From the NCBI GenBank assembly GCA_027030565.1, contig JALVEU010000082.1, positions 1 to 14,804 of the forward strand: a DNA stretch of 14,804 nt, in the 5' to 3' direction. Numbering within the stretch: the first letter of the stretch is position 1; the number at the start of each line of letters is the position of its first letter. Of the stretch, positions 6,427 through 13,047 are shown piece by piece. Made by a program: the position numbers and the translations under genes. Source of the DNA: Gammaproteobacteria bacterium. GTDB taxonomy: Bacteria > Pseudomonadota > Gammaproteobacteria > JAJDOJ01. The notes under the pieces were generated by a model. That model ran no database searches, had not been told where the DNA came from, and saw nothing but the letters and a program-made list of their open reading frames with translations.

Positions 6427-8025
6427 ATGCATCTCGCCGACTGGTGGGTGATCGGCATCTACCTGGTGCTGCTCGTCGGCATGAGCGTCCTGGTGGGCCG
6501 GGGGCAGACCGGGCAGGACGACTACTACGTGGGCGGGCGCGACCTACCCTGGTGGGCCGTGGGGATCTCCACCATGGCCACGCAGACCTCGGCGGTGAGC
6601 TTCATCTCCATCCCGGCGTTCGTGGCCCTGAAGCCTGAAGGCGGGCTCACCTGGATCCAGTACGAACTGGCCGTACCGCTGGCCATGATCGCCACCAGCA
6701 TCGGGCTGCTGCCCCTGTTCCGGAAGCTCGAGCTGATCAGCGTCTACGAGTATCTGGAGCTGCGTTTCGGACCGGGCATGCGCACCCTGATCAGCGCCAT
6801 CTTTCTGCTGAGCCGTGGTTTCGGTACGGCGGTGGGGCTCTATGCCAGCGCCATCGTACTGGCTGTGGCCATGCAATGGCCCATCTGGGCCACCATCCTG
6901 CTCATGGGCGTGTTCACAGTGGTCTACGACATGATCGGAGGGATGAGGGCGGTGGTCTACTCGGACGTGGTGCAGGCGCTGATCCTATTCGTGGGCCTGT
7001 TCGTCTGCATCGGGTTTGCGACGAAGGACTTGGGTGGGGTGCAGGCAACGTTGGACCTGATCCCAGCCGAGCGCCTCAACACCCTGGACCTCTCCCTGGG
7101 GCTCGGGGACGGGTCCCATGCCCCGCTATGGGGATTTCTGATCGGGGCGTTCTTCCTGTACGTCTCCTACTACGGGACCGATCAGAGCCAGGCTCAGCGG
7201 GCGTTGTCGGCACGGAACGTGCGGGACACCCGCAGGTCGCTCATGCTCAATGGGTACGTGCGTTTTCCGCTGGCCAGCCTGTATCTCGCCCTGGGGGTGG
7301 CCCTTGGCGCCTTCTACTACACCTCAGCAGACCTGCGGGCTCAGGTGCCCGCCGAGCGGGTGGACTACCTGGTGCCGGTCTTCGTCTTGTACCACCTCCC
7401 CGACGGGATCCGCGGCCTGCTCGTGGCCGCGCTGTTGGCAGCCTCCATGTCCAGCTTGGATTCCGCGCTCAACTCTTTGTCCGCGGCCACCATGCGTGAC
7501 TTCGTCGAGCGGCGTTGGCGGCTGTCGGAGCGGGCAAGCCTGTGGTACGGCAGGTTGAGCACACTGGCCTGGGGTGTATTCGTCACGGCCTTCGCCCACG
7601 CCGTGGGCGGGATCGCCGATACGGTGATCGAGGCCATCAACAAGGTGGGCTCGGCGGTCTACGGGCCGATCCTGGCGGCCTTCACCATGGGCGTGTTGTC
7701 CCGGCGGGCCGGCACGGCGGCGGTCGCCGCCGGTGTGGTGGCCGGGGTGGGGCTCAACCTCGGTCTCTGGATCGCGCTGCCGGGGGTGTTCTGGATGTGG
7801 TGGAACTTCTTCGGCTGGCTGGCGGCCGTGGTCGTGACCCTGGTCGTGGCCTGGGTCCTACCGCGACCCCAACGGGAGGTTGCCCCCTATACCCTGGCGG
7901 GCAGCGGGTTGTTCCGAGAGCTGCCCCTGTGGAGCCGTGGAGAGACGGCCATGTTGGTCTATTTCTTCGTCATCCTCGGCGCCGTGATCGTCGCGGATCG
8001 GGTCCTGGGGGTGCACCATCCGTGA
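6427..8025 (+). CDS. Sodium:solute symporter (SSS/SLC5 family)
   Basis: A 532-residue inner-membrane transporter from ATG 6427, with GAGG four bases upstream. The frame is open further upstream, but the sequence before this Met is not family-like. SSS proteins couple sodium entry to uptake of sugars, amino acids, organic acids or ions. About 13 hydrophobic segments can be seen. Family marks: DYYVGGRDLPWWAVGIST (32-49) and TQTSAVSFISIPAF (52-65) at the first helices; RGFGTAVGLYASAIVLA (130-146); VVYDMIGGMRAVVYSDVVQ (165-183); GTDQSQAQRALSARN (250-264); and SSLDSALNSLSAATMRDF (342-359), whose Ser residues match the Na2 sodium site. The substrate cannot be read from the sequence. Downstream is the convergent amtB gene, so it is probably monocistronic. 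Confidence 0.9.
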   Translation: MHLADWWVIGIYLVLLVGMSVLVGRGQTGQDDYYVGGRDLPWWAVGISTMATQTSAVSFISIPAFVALKPEGGLTWIQYELAVPLAMIATSIGLLPLFRKLELISVYEYLELRFGPGMRTLISAIFLLSRGFGTAVGLYASAIVLAVAMQWPIWATILLMGVFTVVYDMIGGMRAVVYSDVVQALILFVGLFVCIGFATKDLGGVQATLDLIPAERLNTLDLSLGLGDGSHAPLWGFLIGAFFLYVSYYGTDQSQAQRALSARNVRDTRRSLMLNGYVRFPLASLYLALGVALGAFYYTSADLRAQVPAERVDYLVPVFVLYHLPDGIRGLLVAALLAASMSSLDSALNSLSAATMRDFVERRWRLSERASLWYGRLSTLAWGVFVTAFAHAVGGIADTVIEAINKVGSAVYGPILAAFTMGVLSRRAGTAAVAAGVVAGVGLNLGLWIALPGVFWMWWNFFGWLAAVVVTLVVAWVLPRPQREVAPYTLAGSGLFRELPLWSRGETAMLVYFFVILGAVIVADRVLGVHHP

Positions 8026-8068
8026 GCGGGTCCACGCGCTCAATCTCCCGGACGGTTCCCGGGCACAG

Positions 8069-8095
8069 AAAAAGCGGGGCGCCTCGCGGCGCCCC
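8069..8095 (-). terminator. Intrinsic terminator of the torF-glnK-amtB operon
   Basis: GGGGCGCC (8076-8083) pairs perfectly with GGCGCCCC (8088-8095) around a TCGC loop. On the minus strand the stem is followed by GC and then five T (8073-8069). It lies about 35 bases beyond the amtB stop. The T run occurs only on this strand. Confidence 0.85.
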
Positions 8096-8101
8096 ACACA
8101 C

Positions 8102-8131
8102 CTCCCTGTGAAATCGGGGAGAGTCCTTTTT
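8102..8131 (+). terminator. Weak terminator candidate for the symporter gene
   Basis: CTCCC (8102-8106) can pair with GGGAG (8117-8121), with a possible extra T-G pair. A run of five T follows at 8127-8131, six bases after the stem. The stem is short and the T run is offset and overlaps the amtB stop codon, so the call is weak. Confidence 0.3.
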
Positions 8132-9440
8132 ACAGGTTGTATGCGCGCTCGTCGTGCTGCGACAGGTCCAGGCCCTCGGTCTCTTCTTCCTCGCTCACGC
8201 GCAGGCCGATGGTGACCTTGAGGACCAGGAGGATGACAGCGGTCACCACCCCCGTGTAGATCAGGGTCGCCACCACGCCCAGGGCCTGCACCGTGAGCTG
8301 CGCGACCATACCACCGCTCTCGACACCGAAGCCGGCCCCGCCCAGGCTCTCGGCACAGAATACGCCGGTGAGCAGGGCGCCGGTGATGCCCCCGATCCCG
8401 TGCACGCCGAAGGCGTCCAGCGAATCGTCGAAGCCCAGCGCAGGCTTGACCTTGGCCACGGTGATGAAGCACAGGATGCCCGCGGCTGCACCGATGGCGA
8501 GCGCCCCCATGGGGCCAACCGAGCCCGAGGCGGGCGTGATGGCCACCAGTCCGGCCACGGCTCCCGAGGCGATGCCCAGGGCGCTGGGTTTGCCATGGGA
8601 GATCCACTCCGAGAACATCCAGACCAGGGCCGCCATGGCGGTGGCGATCTGGGTCACGGCCATGGCCATGCCTGCGGTCCCATCGGCGGCGAGCTCTGAG
8701 CCCGCGTTGAAGCCGAACCAGCCCACCCACAGCATGGCGGCACCAGTCAGTGTGAACATGAGATTGTGCGGGGGCATGGCGGTACGCGGATAGCCCTTGC
8801 GCCGGCCGATGATGAGGGCCGCCACCAAGCCCGCGATACCGGCGTTGATGTGCACCACGGTGCCACCGGCGAAGTCCAGGATGCCCTTGCCGCCCAGCCA
8901 GCCGCCGTCACCCCAGACCCAGTGGGCGATGGGCGCATAGACGAAGATCAACCACAGCGCCATGAACCAGAGCAGGGACGAGAACTTCATGCGCTCGGCG
9001 AAGGCGCCGACGATCAGTGCCGGCGTGATGATGGCAAAGGTCATCTGGAAGGTCATGAACACCGTCTCAGGGATCGTGCCCGAGAGGCTGTCCACGGTCA
9101 GCCCTTTGAGAAAGAGCTTGTCCAGCCCGCCCCAGTAGGGGCCCTCGCCGCCGAAGGCGATGCTGTAGCCCACGATGGCCCAGAGCACGGTCATCAGCGC
9201 GGTGATGGTGAAGCACTGCATCATCACCGAAAGACCGTTCTTGGCCCGCACCATGCCTGCATAGAAGAGGCTCAGGCCCGGGATGGTCATGAACAGCACC
9301 AGGGCCGTGGCGGTCAGCATCCAGGCGGTATCCCCCGCACTCAGCTGGTCCTCGGCCAGCGCCACACCGGGGGTCGAGACCGCGGCCAGCAGGCCCGCTC
9401 CCAGCGCGAATCGCTTGTCGCGTATGAATTCCAAACTCAC
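8130..9440 (-). CDS. amtB: Ammonium transporter AmtB
   Basis: A 436-residue protein starting at GTG 9440 with a strong GAGGAGG ribosome site about 8 bases upstream. A nearby ATG at 9445 is out of frame and stops at once. AmtB is the trimeric inner-membrane ammonium channel. An N-terminal signal peptide is visible (FALGAGLLAAVSTPGVALA, 11-29), with cleavage likely after Ala29, followed by 11 membrane segments. Key residues: the FYAGMVRAKNGLS segment (59-71), Asp189 in ILDFAGGTVVH, the twin pore histidines His197 and His347 (AFGVHGIGG), and the Phe gate in FQMTFAIITPALIVGAFAER (131-150). The cytoplasmic C-terminal tail ends with EEEETEGLDLSQHDERAYNL, containing the GLD element that contacts PII. 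It lies 21 bp after glnK. The full-length tail suggests normal GlnK control. Confidence 0.97.
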   Translation of the reverse strand: MSLEFIRDKRFALGAGLLAAVSTPGVALAEDQLSAGDTAWMLTATALVLFMTIPGLSLFYAGMVRAKNGLSVMMQCFTITALMTVLWAIVGYSIAFGGEGPYWGGLDKLFLKGLTVDSLSGTIPETVFMTFQMTFAIITPALIVGAFAERMKFSSLLWFMALWLIFVYAPIAHWVWGDGGWLGGKGILDFAGGTVVHINAGIAGLVAALIIGRRKGYPRTAMPPHNLMFTLTGAAMLWVGWFGFNAGSELAADGTAGMAMAVTQIATAMAALVWMFSEWISHGKPSALGIASGAVAGLVAITPASGSVGPMGALAIGAAAGILCFITVAKVKPALGFDDSLDAFGVHGIGGITGALLTGVFCAESLGGAGFGVESGGMVAQLTVQALGVVATLIYTGVVTAVILLVLKVTIGLRVSEEEETEGLDLSQHDERAYNL

Positions 9441-9461
9441 GTCATATCCTCCTCTGTCGGA

Positions 9462-9800
9462 TCAAAGGGCTTCCGGTCCCGTCTCGCCGGTGCGGATGCG
9501 CACCACCTGTTCGAGCGGCATGACGAAGATCTTGCCGTCGCCGATCTTGCCGGTGTTGGCCGCGTTGGTGATGGCCTCGATGGTGCGATCCGCCATGTCG
9601 GCCGCCACTGCCACCTCGATCTTCACCTTGGGCAGGAAGTCGACCACGTACTCGGCTCCACGATAGAGCTCGGTATGGCCCTTCTGTCGGCCGAAGCCCT
9701 TGACCTCGGTGGCCGTCATGCCGTGCACTCCGAGTTCGGAGAGGGCCTCGCGCACGTCATCGAGCTTGAAGGGCTTGATGATGGCTACGATCATCTTCAT
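9462..9800 (-). CDS. glnK: PII nitrogen regulatory protein GlnK
   Basis: A 112-residue PII trimer subunit, ATG at 9800 with an AGAGGA ribosome site upstream. GlnK senses ATP/ADP and 2-oxoglutarate, is uridylylated by GlnD in nitrogen starvation, and plugs AmtB when nitrogen returns. Visible marks: MKMIVAIIKPFKLDDVREAL (1-20), the T-loop GFGRQKGHTELYRGAEYVVDF (35-55) with Gln39 and the modified Tyr51, Lys58 in LPKVKIE, and the B-loop TGKIGDGKIFV (83-93). The length is the family standard. It sits between torF and amtB in one transcription unit. The 63-bp gap after torF holds a perfect 10-bp palindrome CCTGTACAGG (9841-9850), which could form a small hairpin in the mRNA. A GlnB name is possible, but the amtB neighbour makes GlnK the better one. 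Confidence 0.97.
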   Translation of the reverse strand: MKMIVAIIKPFKLDDVREALSELGVHGMTATEVKGFGRQKGHTELYRGAEYVVDFLPKVKIEVAVAADMADRTIEAITNAANTGKIGDGKIFVMPLEQVVRIRTGETGPEAL

Positions 9801-9863
9801 TTCGGGTTTCCTCTTGTCGATACGCAGACGATGCAGGTGGCCTGTACAGGGCCTGCGGGGACC

Positions 9864-10580
9864 TCACAGGATCCCGAACTCCTTGGTCCAGTTGACGAGC
9901 ACCTTGGGATCTTCGTCCACACTGAAGGTGTTGTTGTCGTCGTCGCTGGTGTTGGCCTGTTCGTACTGGATGCCGAAGGTGCCCCAGTCGTCGGTGCTCT
10001 TGCTCAGGCCCACACCCCAGTGGAAGTAGCTGCCCGAGTCACTGAAGTCGTAGTAGCCACCGAAGACCTTGAGTCCCACGGGGCCCAGCTTGCCGACGTT
10101 TTCGAAGGTCCAGTCGAAGCCCAGCGGGATGTACCAGCTGCCCACCAGGTCGTTGCCCGCATCGTCGAAGTCCTGGCTGAAGACGGTGTAGTAGATGCCT
10201 GTGCTCAGCGGACCCCAGCCGAGGTTGCCGTAGATCTCGCCGAAATCGGCGGCCTCGGTGCGGTTCTGGGCCGGATACATGTACTGGATGTAGCCGAGAT
10301 CCAGGCTGAAGCCGCCGAACTCGCCGCCCCAGCCTCCATAGAGATCGAGCTCGAAGCCCGTGGTGCCGAAGTCCACGTTGGAGGTCCAGGTGCCCACGTA
10401 GAACCCGGAATCGTGGGCGTAGTCGATTCCACCCTGGATGGCTGGGCGGTCGTCGGTCTGCGTGAGACCACGCCAGAGATAGTTGCTGGTCACGCCGATG
10501 TTGGCGGTGACACCCGCCTGGGCGATGCTCGCAGTCAAGGCGGCGGCCCCCAATGCGGCCGCAGGGATGAGTTTCTTCAT
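9864..10580 (-). CDS. TorF family putative outer-membrane porin
   Basis: A 238-residue precursor, ATG at 10580. The signal peptide MKKLIPAAALGAAALTASIAQA ends in AQA, with cleavage likely after residue 22. The mature part is a run of alternating amphipathic, aromatic-rich beta strands (for example SNYLWRGLTQTDDRPAIQGG, GFYVGTWTSNVDFG, DLYGGWGGEF, GYIQYMYP), with Trp/Tyr girdles and acidic loops. This fits the TIGR02001/TorF group of about 240-residue proteobacterial proteins, predicted to be small outer-membrane barrels. The family is poorly characterised and the substrate is unknown. It is the first gene after a sigma-54 promoter with NtrC-type sites and precedes glnK-amtB, so a role in nitrogen uptake under starvation is a reasonable inference. 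The barrel ends with FGIL rather than a terminal Phe. Confidence 0.85.
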   Translation of the reverse strand: MKKLIPAAALGAAALTASIAQAGVTANIGVTSNYLWRGLTQTDDRPAIQGGIDYAHDSGFYVGTWTSNVDFGTTGFELDLYGGWGGEFGGFSLDLGYIQYMYPAQNRTEAADFGEIYGNLGWGPLSTGIYYTVFSQDFDDAGNDLVGSWYIPLGFDWTFENVGKLGPVGLKVFGGYYDFSDSGSYFHWGVGLSKSTDDWGTFGIQYEQANTSDDDNNTFSVDEDPKVLVNWTKEFGIL

Positions 10581-10630
10581 GGCGCTCTGCTCCTGCTTCT
10601 CGATGGATGGAAAACTGCGCGCCCATGGGC

Positions 10631-10646
10631 AGCAGGAACCGTGCCA
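10631..10646 (-). promoter_or_regulatory. Sigma-54 (-24/-12) promoter of torF-glnK-amtB
   Basis: Read on the minus strand, 10646 to 10631 is TGGCACGGTTCCTGCT. This matches the sigma-54 consensus TGGCAC-N5-TTGC at all but one core base, with the invariant GG and GC separated by exactly ten bases. A transcript start near 10620 would give a leader of about 40 bases before the torF ATG. Known glnK-amtB operons use sigma-54 with NtrC, which supports the call. Confidence 0.85.
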
Positions 10647-10721
10647 AATGGTTCACGGTTCCGGCCTCCACCGATGCACAGCGCTTGGCGCACCCGGAGC
10701 CCCGGCCCTTGGCGTCTCGGT

Positions 10722-10738
10722 TGCACCAGTATGGTGCA
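10722..10738. promoter_or_regulatory. NtrC-type enhancer site 1
   Basis: TGCACC-AGTAT-GGTGCA is a perfect palindrome and an exact match to the NtrC consensus (TGCACC-N5-GGTGCA). Its centre is about 110 bases upstream of the predicted torF transcript start, where NtrC enhancer sites commonly sit. Confidence 0.85.
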
Positions 10739-10754
10739 CGCGCCAACGCGCAAC

Positions 10755-10771
10755 CGCACAGTTCTGGTGCG
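10755..10771. promoter_or_regulatory. NtrC-type enhancer site 2
   Basis: CGCACA-GTTCT-GGTGCG matches the NtrC consensus at 9 of 12 specified bases. Its centre lies 33 bp (about three helical turns) from site 1, near -143. That spacing suits cooperative NtrC binding and mirrors the paired strong sites upstream of glnA p2 in enteric bacteria. Confidence 0.65.
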
Positions 10772-10792
10772 CTTCGAAAAAATGACTTCGGT

Positions 10793-11950
10793 TCAGTGGC
10801 CCGGGCGCCGGTTCAACAGGCGCAGGGCGATCTCTTCGACGTCCGGATTCTGCGCCGGGCGCTGCAGCTGCTGGCGCAGGGCGGCCAGTTCGCTGCGCAT
10901 GCGTCGAACCCGATCCGGTTCTGCAAGCAAGCCCCACAGGGCCGCTGCGAGCCGCCGGGGTCGTGCCTGGTACTGGATGAACTCGGGGGCGATCTCGCGC
11001 CCGGCGAGTACGTTGACCATGCCGATGTGGCGCACCCCGCGGACCAGCAGCCGTCCGAGCAGGTAGGTGAGGGGGGCCACCTTGTAATAGACCACCAGTG
11101 GTGTGCCCAAAAGGCCCACCACCAGCGTAGCCGTCCCGGAGGCCGTGAGTGCGGCGTCGGCGGCGGCCACGGCATTGACGGTGTCGTCCACGGCCAGGGC
11201 CAGGGGCAGCGCGTGCCGATCAAGCCAGGGGGTGAGCAGCCGGGCGTCCAGTCCCGGGGCCACGGGCAGGATGAACTGCAGGGATGGGTCCCGCTCCAAG
11301 AGCCGTTCGGCCGTCTGCAGGGCCGGCTCCAGGAGCCGCCGGATCTCGCTGCGCCGGCTCCCGGGTAGCAGGGCCACGGTGCGGCGACCCGGGTCCAGCC
11401 CCCACCGCTCCAGGGTGGCCTGTCGCGGGGCGGTGGGCTGCACCGTCTCGGCCAGGGGGTGGCCGGTGAAGGTCACCGGCAGGCCCGCCTGCCGATAGAT
11501 GTCCACCTCGAAGGGAAAGAGCACCGCCATGTGGTCCACGAGCCGGGCGATACTGTGCACTCGCCCCTTGCGCCAGGCCCACACCTGGGGGCTCACGTAG
11601 TAGAGGACCGGAATGCCCAGGGCCTTGGCAGCGCGTGCCAGGCGCAGGTTGAAGTCCGGATAGTCCACGAGCACCAGGAGGCCCGGACGATCCGTGCGAA
11701 GCGCCTGCTGCAGCCTGCGCAGGGCGGTGCGCAGCCGGGGATAGTGGCGCAACACCTCCACTACGCCGACCACCGCAAGCTCGGTGGAATCCACCAGGAG
11801 CCGCACACCGGCTGCGCGCATGGCGCTGCCGCCCATGCCGATGAGCTCCAGACCGGGCGCACGCCTGTGCAGCCGGCGGGCCAGCCGTGCGGCGTGCTGG
11901 TCGCCGGAGGCCTCGCCGGCCACGATCATCACCGGGCCTACCGTGTTCAC
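10793..11950 (-). CDS. lpxB: Lipid-A-disaccharide synthase
   Basis: A 385-residue GT19 glycosyltransferase at the inner membrane. LpxB joins 2,3-diacylated GlcN-1-phosphate (lipid X) to its UDP-linked form to make the lipid A disaccharide. GTG 11950 overlaps the gnnB stop (GTGA). Motifs: GEASGDQH (12-19), LELIGMGGSAMRAAGV (34-49), VDYPDFNLRLA (95-105), YYVSPQVWAWRKGR (117-130), FPFE (145-148), TGHPL (162-166), LLPGSRRSEI (194-203) and ASGTATL (270-276). The residue after ASGTATL, usually Glu in family members as I know them, is Val277 here. Later segments (HIGMVNVLAGREIAPEFIQ, 308-326) also diverge from the common VPELLQ form. The enzyme may be adapted to the GlcNAc3N-derived substrate that its gnn neighbours would supply. 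It is the last gene before the torF promoter region. Confidence 0.94.
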   Translation of the reverse strand: MNTVGPVMIVAGEASGDQHAARLARRLHRRAPGLELIGMGGSAMRAAGVRLLVDSTELAVVGVVEVLRHYPRLRTALRRLQQALRTDRPGLLVLVDYPDFNLRLARAAKALGIPVLYYVSPQVWAWRKGRVHSIARLVDHMAVLFPFEVDIYRQAGLPVTFTGHPLAETVQPTAPRQATLERWGLDPGRRTVALLPGSRRSEIRRLLEPALQTAERLLERDPSLQFILPVAPGLDARLLTPWLDRHALPLALAVDDTVNAVAAADAALTASGTATLVVGLLGTPLVVYYKVAPLTYLLGRLLVRGVRHIGMVNVLAGREIAPEFIQYQARPRRLAAALWGLLAEPDRVRRMRSELAALRQQLQRPAQNPDVEEIALRLLNRRPGH

Positions 11951-13047
11951 AGCGCCTGCGCGACGACCTCGCAGATCCGATCCACCGTCTCCGGTGCGAG
12001 TTCGGGGTAGATGGGCAGGGACAGACAGCGCTCCGCCACCGCCTCGGCGTTGGGGAGGTGCACGTCCCGACAGAAGGACTCGAACACAGGCTGGCGATGC
12101 AGGGGCACGGGGTAGTAGACCGCCGAGGCCACGCCAGCCTCGCGCAAGGCCTCGCGCAGTGCGTCACGCCGCTCGGTGAGGATGGTGTACTGGTGGAAGA
12201 CGTGGTGACCCGTACGCCGCGCCGGCCGGGTCACGGGCAGATGGGCGAGGGCCGCGTCGTAGCGGTCGGCCACGGCGCGCCGCCGCGCGTTGAACCGCTC
12301 GATGTGGCGCAGCTTGACACGCAGCACGGCAGCCTGCATCGCGTCCAGGCGGCTGTTGAAGCCGACCTCGGTGTGTGTGTAGGGTGCCGCAGTGCCGTGG
12401 TTGCGCAGGCTGCGCAGCCGCTCTGCCAAGGCCGCGTCGTCGGTGGCCACCAATCCGCCGTCGCCGTAGGCACCCAGGTTCTTGCTGGGGAAGAAGCTGA
12501 ACGCACCCGTCGTCCCGAAACTGCCCACCCGTCGTCCGTGGACATGGGCGCCGAAGGCCTGGGCGCAGTCTTCGATCACGGCGAGGCCCCGCGCACCGGC
12601 CAGCCGCATGAGCGGCTCCATGTCCACGGGCTGTCCGAACAGGTGTACGGGGATCACTGCACGGGTGCGTGGGCTCAGCGCCCGCTGGATCCCTTCTGCA
12701 GTGAGGTTGAAGGTGTCGGGATCGATGTCCACGAACACCGGTACGGCCCCCACGTGGCGGATGGCCTCGGCAGTGGCGACGAAGGTGAACGGGGTGGTGA
12801 TCACCTCGTCGCCGGGACCGATGTCCACGGCACGCAGCGACAGTGTCAGGGCGTCCGTGCCGGAAGCGCAGCTGACCGCGAAACGGGTGCCCAGATAGGC
12901 CGCGGCCTCCTGCTCGAAGGCCTCGACCTCGGGCCCCAGGACGAACTGGGTGCTGTCCAGCACGCCGTGGATGGCGGCGTCGATCTCCGCCTTCAGGTGT
13001 AGGTACTGGCGGTGCAGGTCCACCATGGGCACGTTCAGGCAACTCAC
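11947..13047 (-). CDS. gnnB: PLP-dependent sugar aminotransferase, GnnB-like (DegT/DnrJ/EryC1)
   Basis: A 366-residue type I fold aminotransferase. GTG 13047 overlaps the gnnA stop (GTGA) and has GGAGG about 10 bases upstream. An ATG seven codons in is an alternative start. Marks: VDLHRQY (9-15), CASGTDALTLSL (60-71), the EVITTPFTFVATAEAI segment (81-96), PVHLFGQP (133-140), EDCAQAFGA (159-167) with the PLP-contacting Asp160, and FFPSKNLGAYGDGG (185-198) with the Schiff-base Lys189. DegT enzymes aminate keto-sugar nucleotides. Between a Gfo/Idh dehydrogenase gene and lpxB, the best assignment is GnnB, which transaminates UDP-3-keto-GlcNAc to UDP-GlcNAc3N using glutamate, as described in Acidithiobacillus ferrooxidans. 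A WbpE-like O-antigen enzyme is the alternative, but the lpxB context argues against it. Confidence 0.85.
   Translation of the reverse strand: MSCLNVPMVDLHRQYLHLKAEIDAAIHGVLDSTQFVLGPEVEAFEQEAAAYLGTRFAVSCASGTDALTLSLRAVDIGPGDEVITTPFTFVATAEAIRHVGAVPVFVDIDPDTFNLTAEGIQRALSPRTRAVIPVHLFGQPVDMEPLMRLAGARGLAVIEDCAQAFGAHVHGRRVGSFGTTGAFSFFPSKNLGAYGDGGLVATDDAALAERLRSLRNHGTAAPYTHTEVGFNSRLDAMQAAVLRVKLRHIERFNARRRAVADRYDAALAHLPVTRPARRTGHHVFHQYTILTERRDALREALREAGVASAVYYPVPLHRQPVFESFCRDVHLPNAEAVAERCLSLPIYPELAPETVDRICEVVAQAL

Noticed and set aside
4596..6458. Very long minus-strand open frame over the R3H ATPase gene
   Set aside because: Low-complexity His/Gly/Arg translation typical of antisense frames; the plus strand carries clear Walker motifs.
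8047..8063. CCCGG/CCGGG hairpin just after the symporter stop
   Set aside because: No T run follows on the plus strand, so it is not supported as an intrinsic terminator.
8766..11066. 766-codon plus-strand open frame over amtB, glnK and torF
   Set aside because: It is the complement of three recognised genes and also crosses the sigma-54 promoter region; no domain is recognisable.
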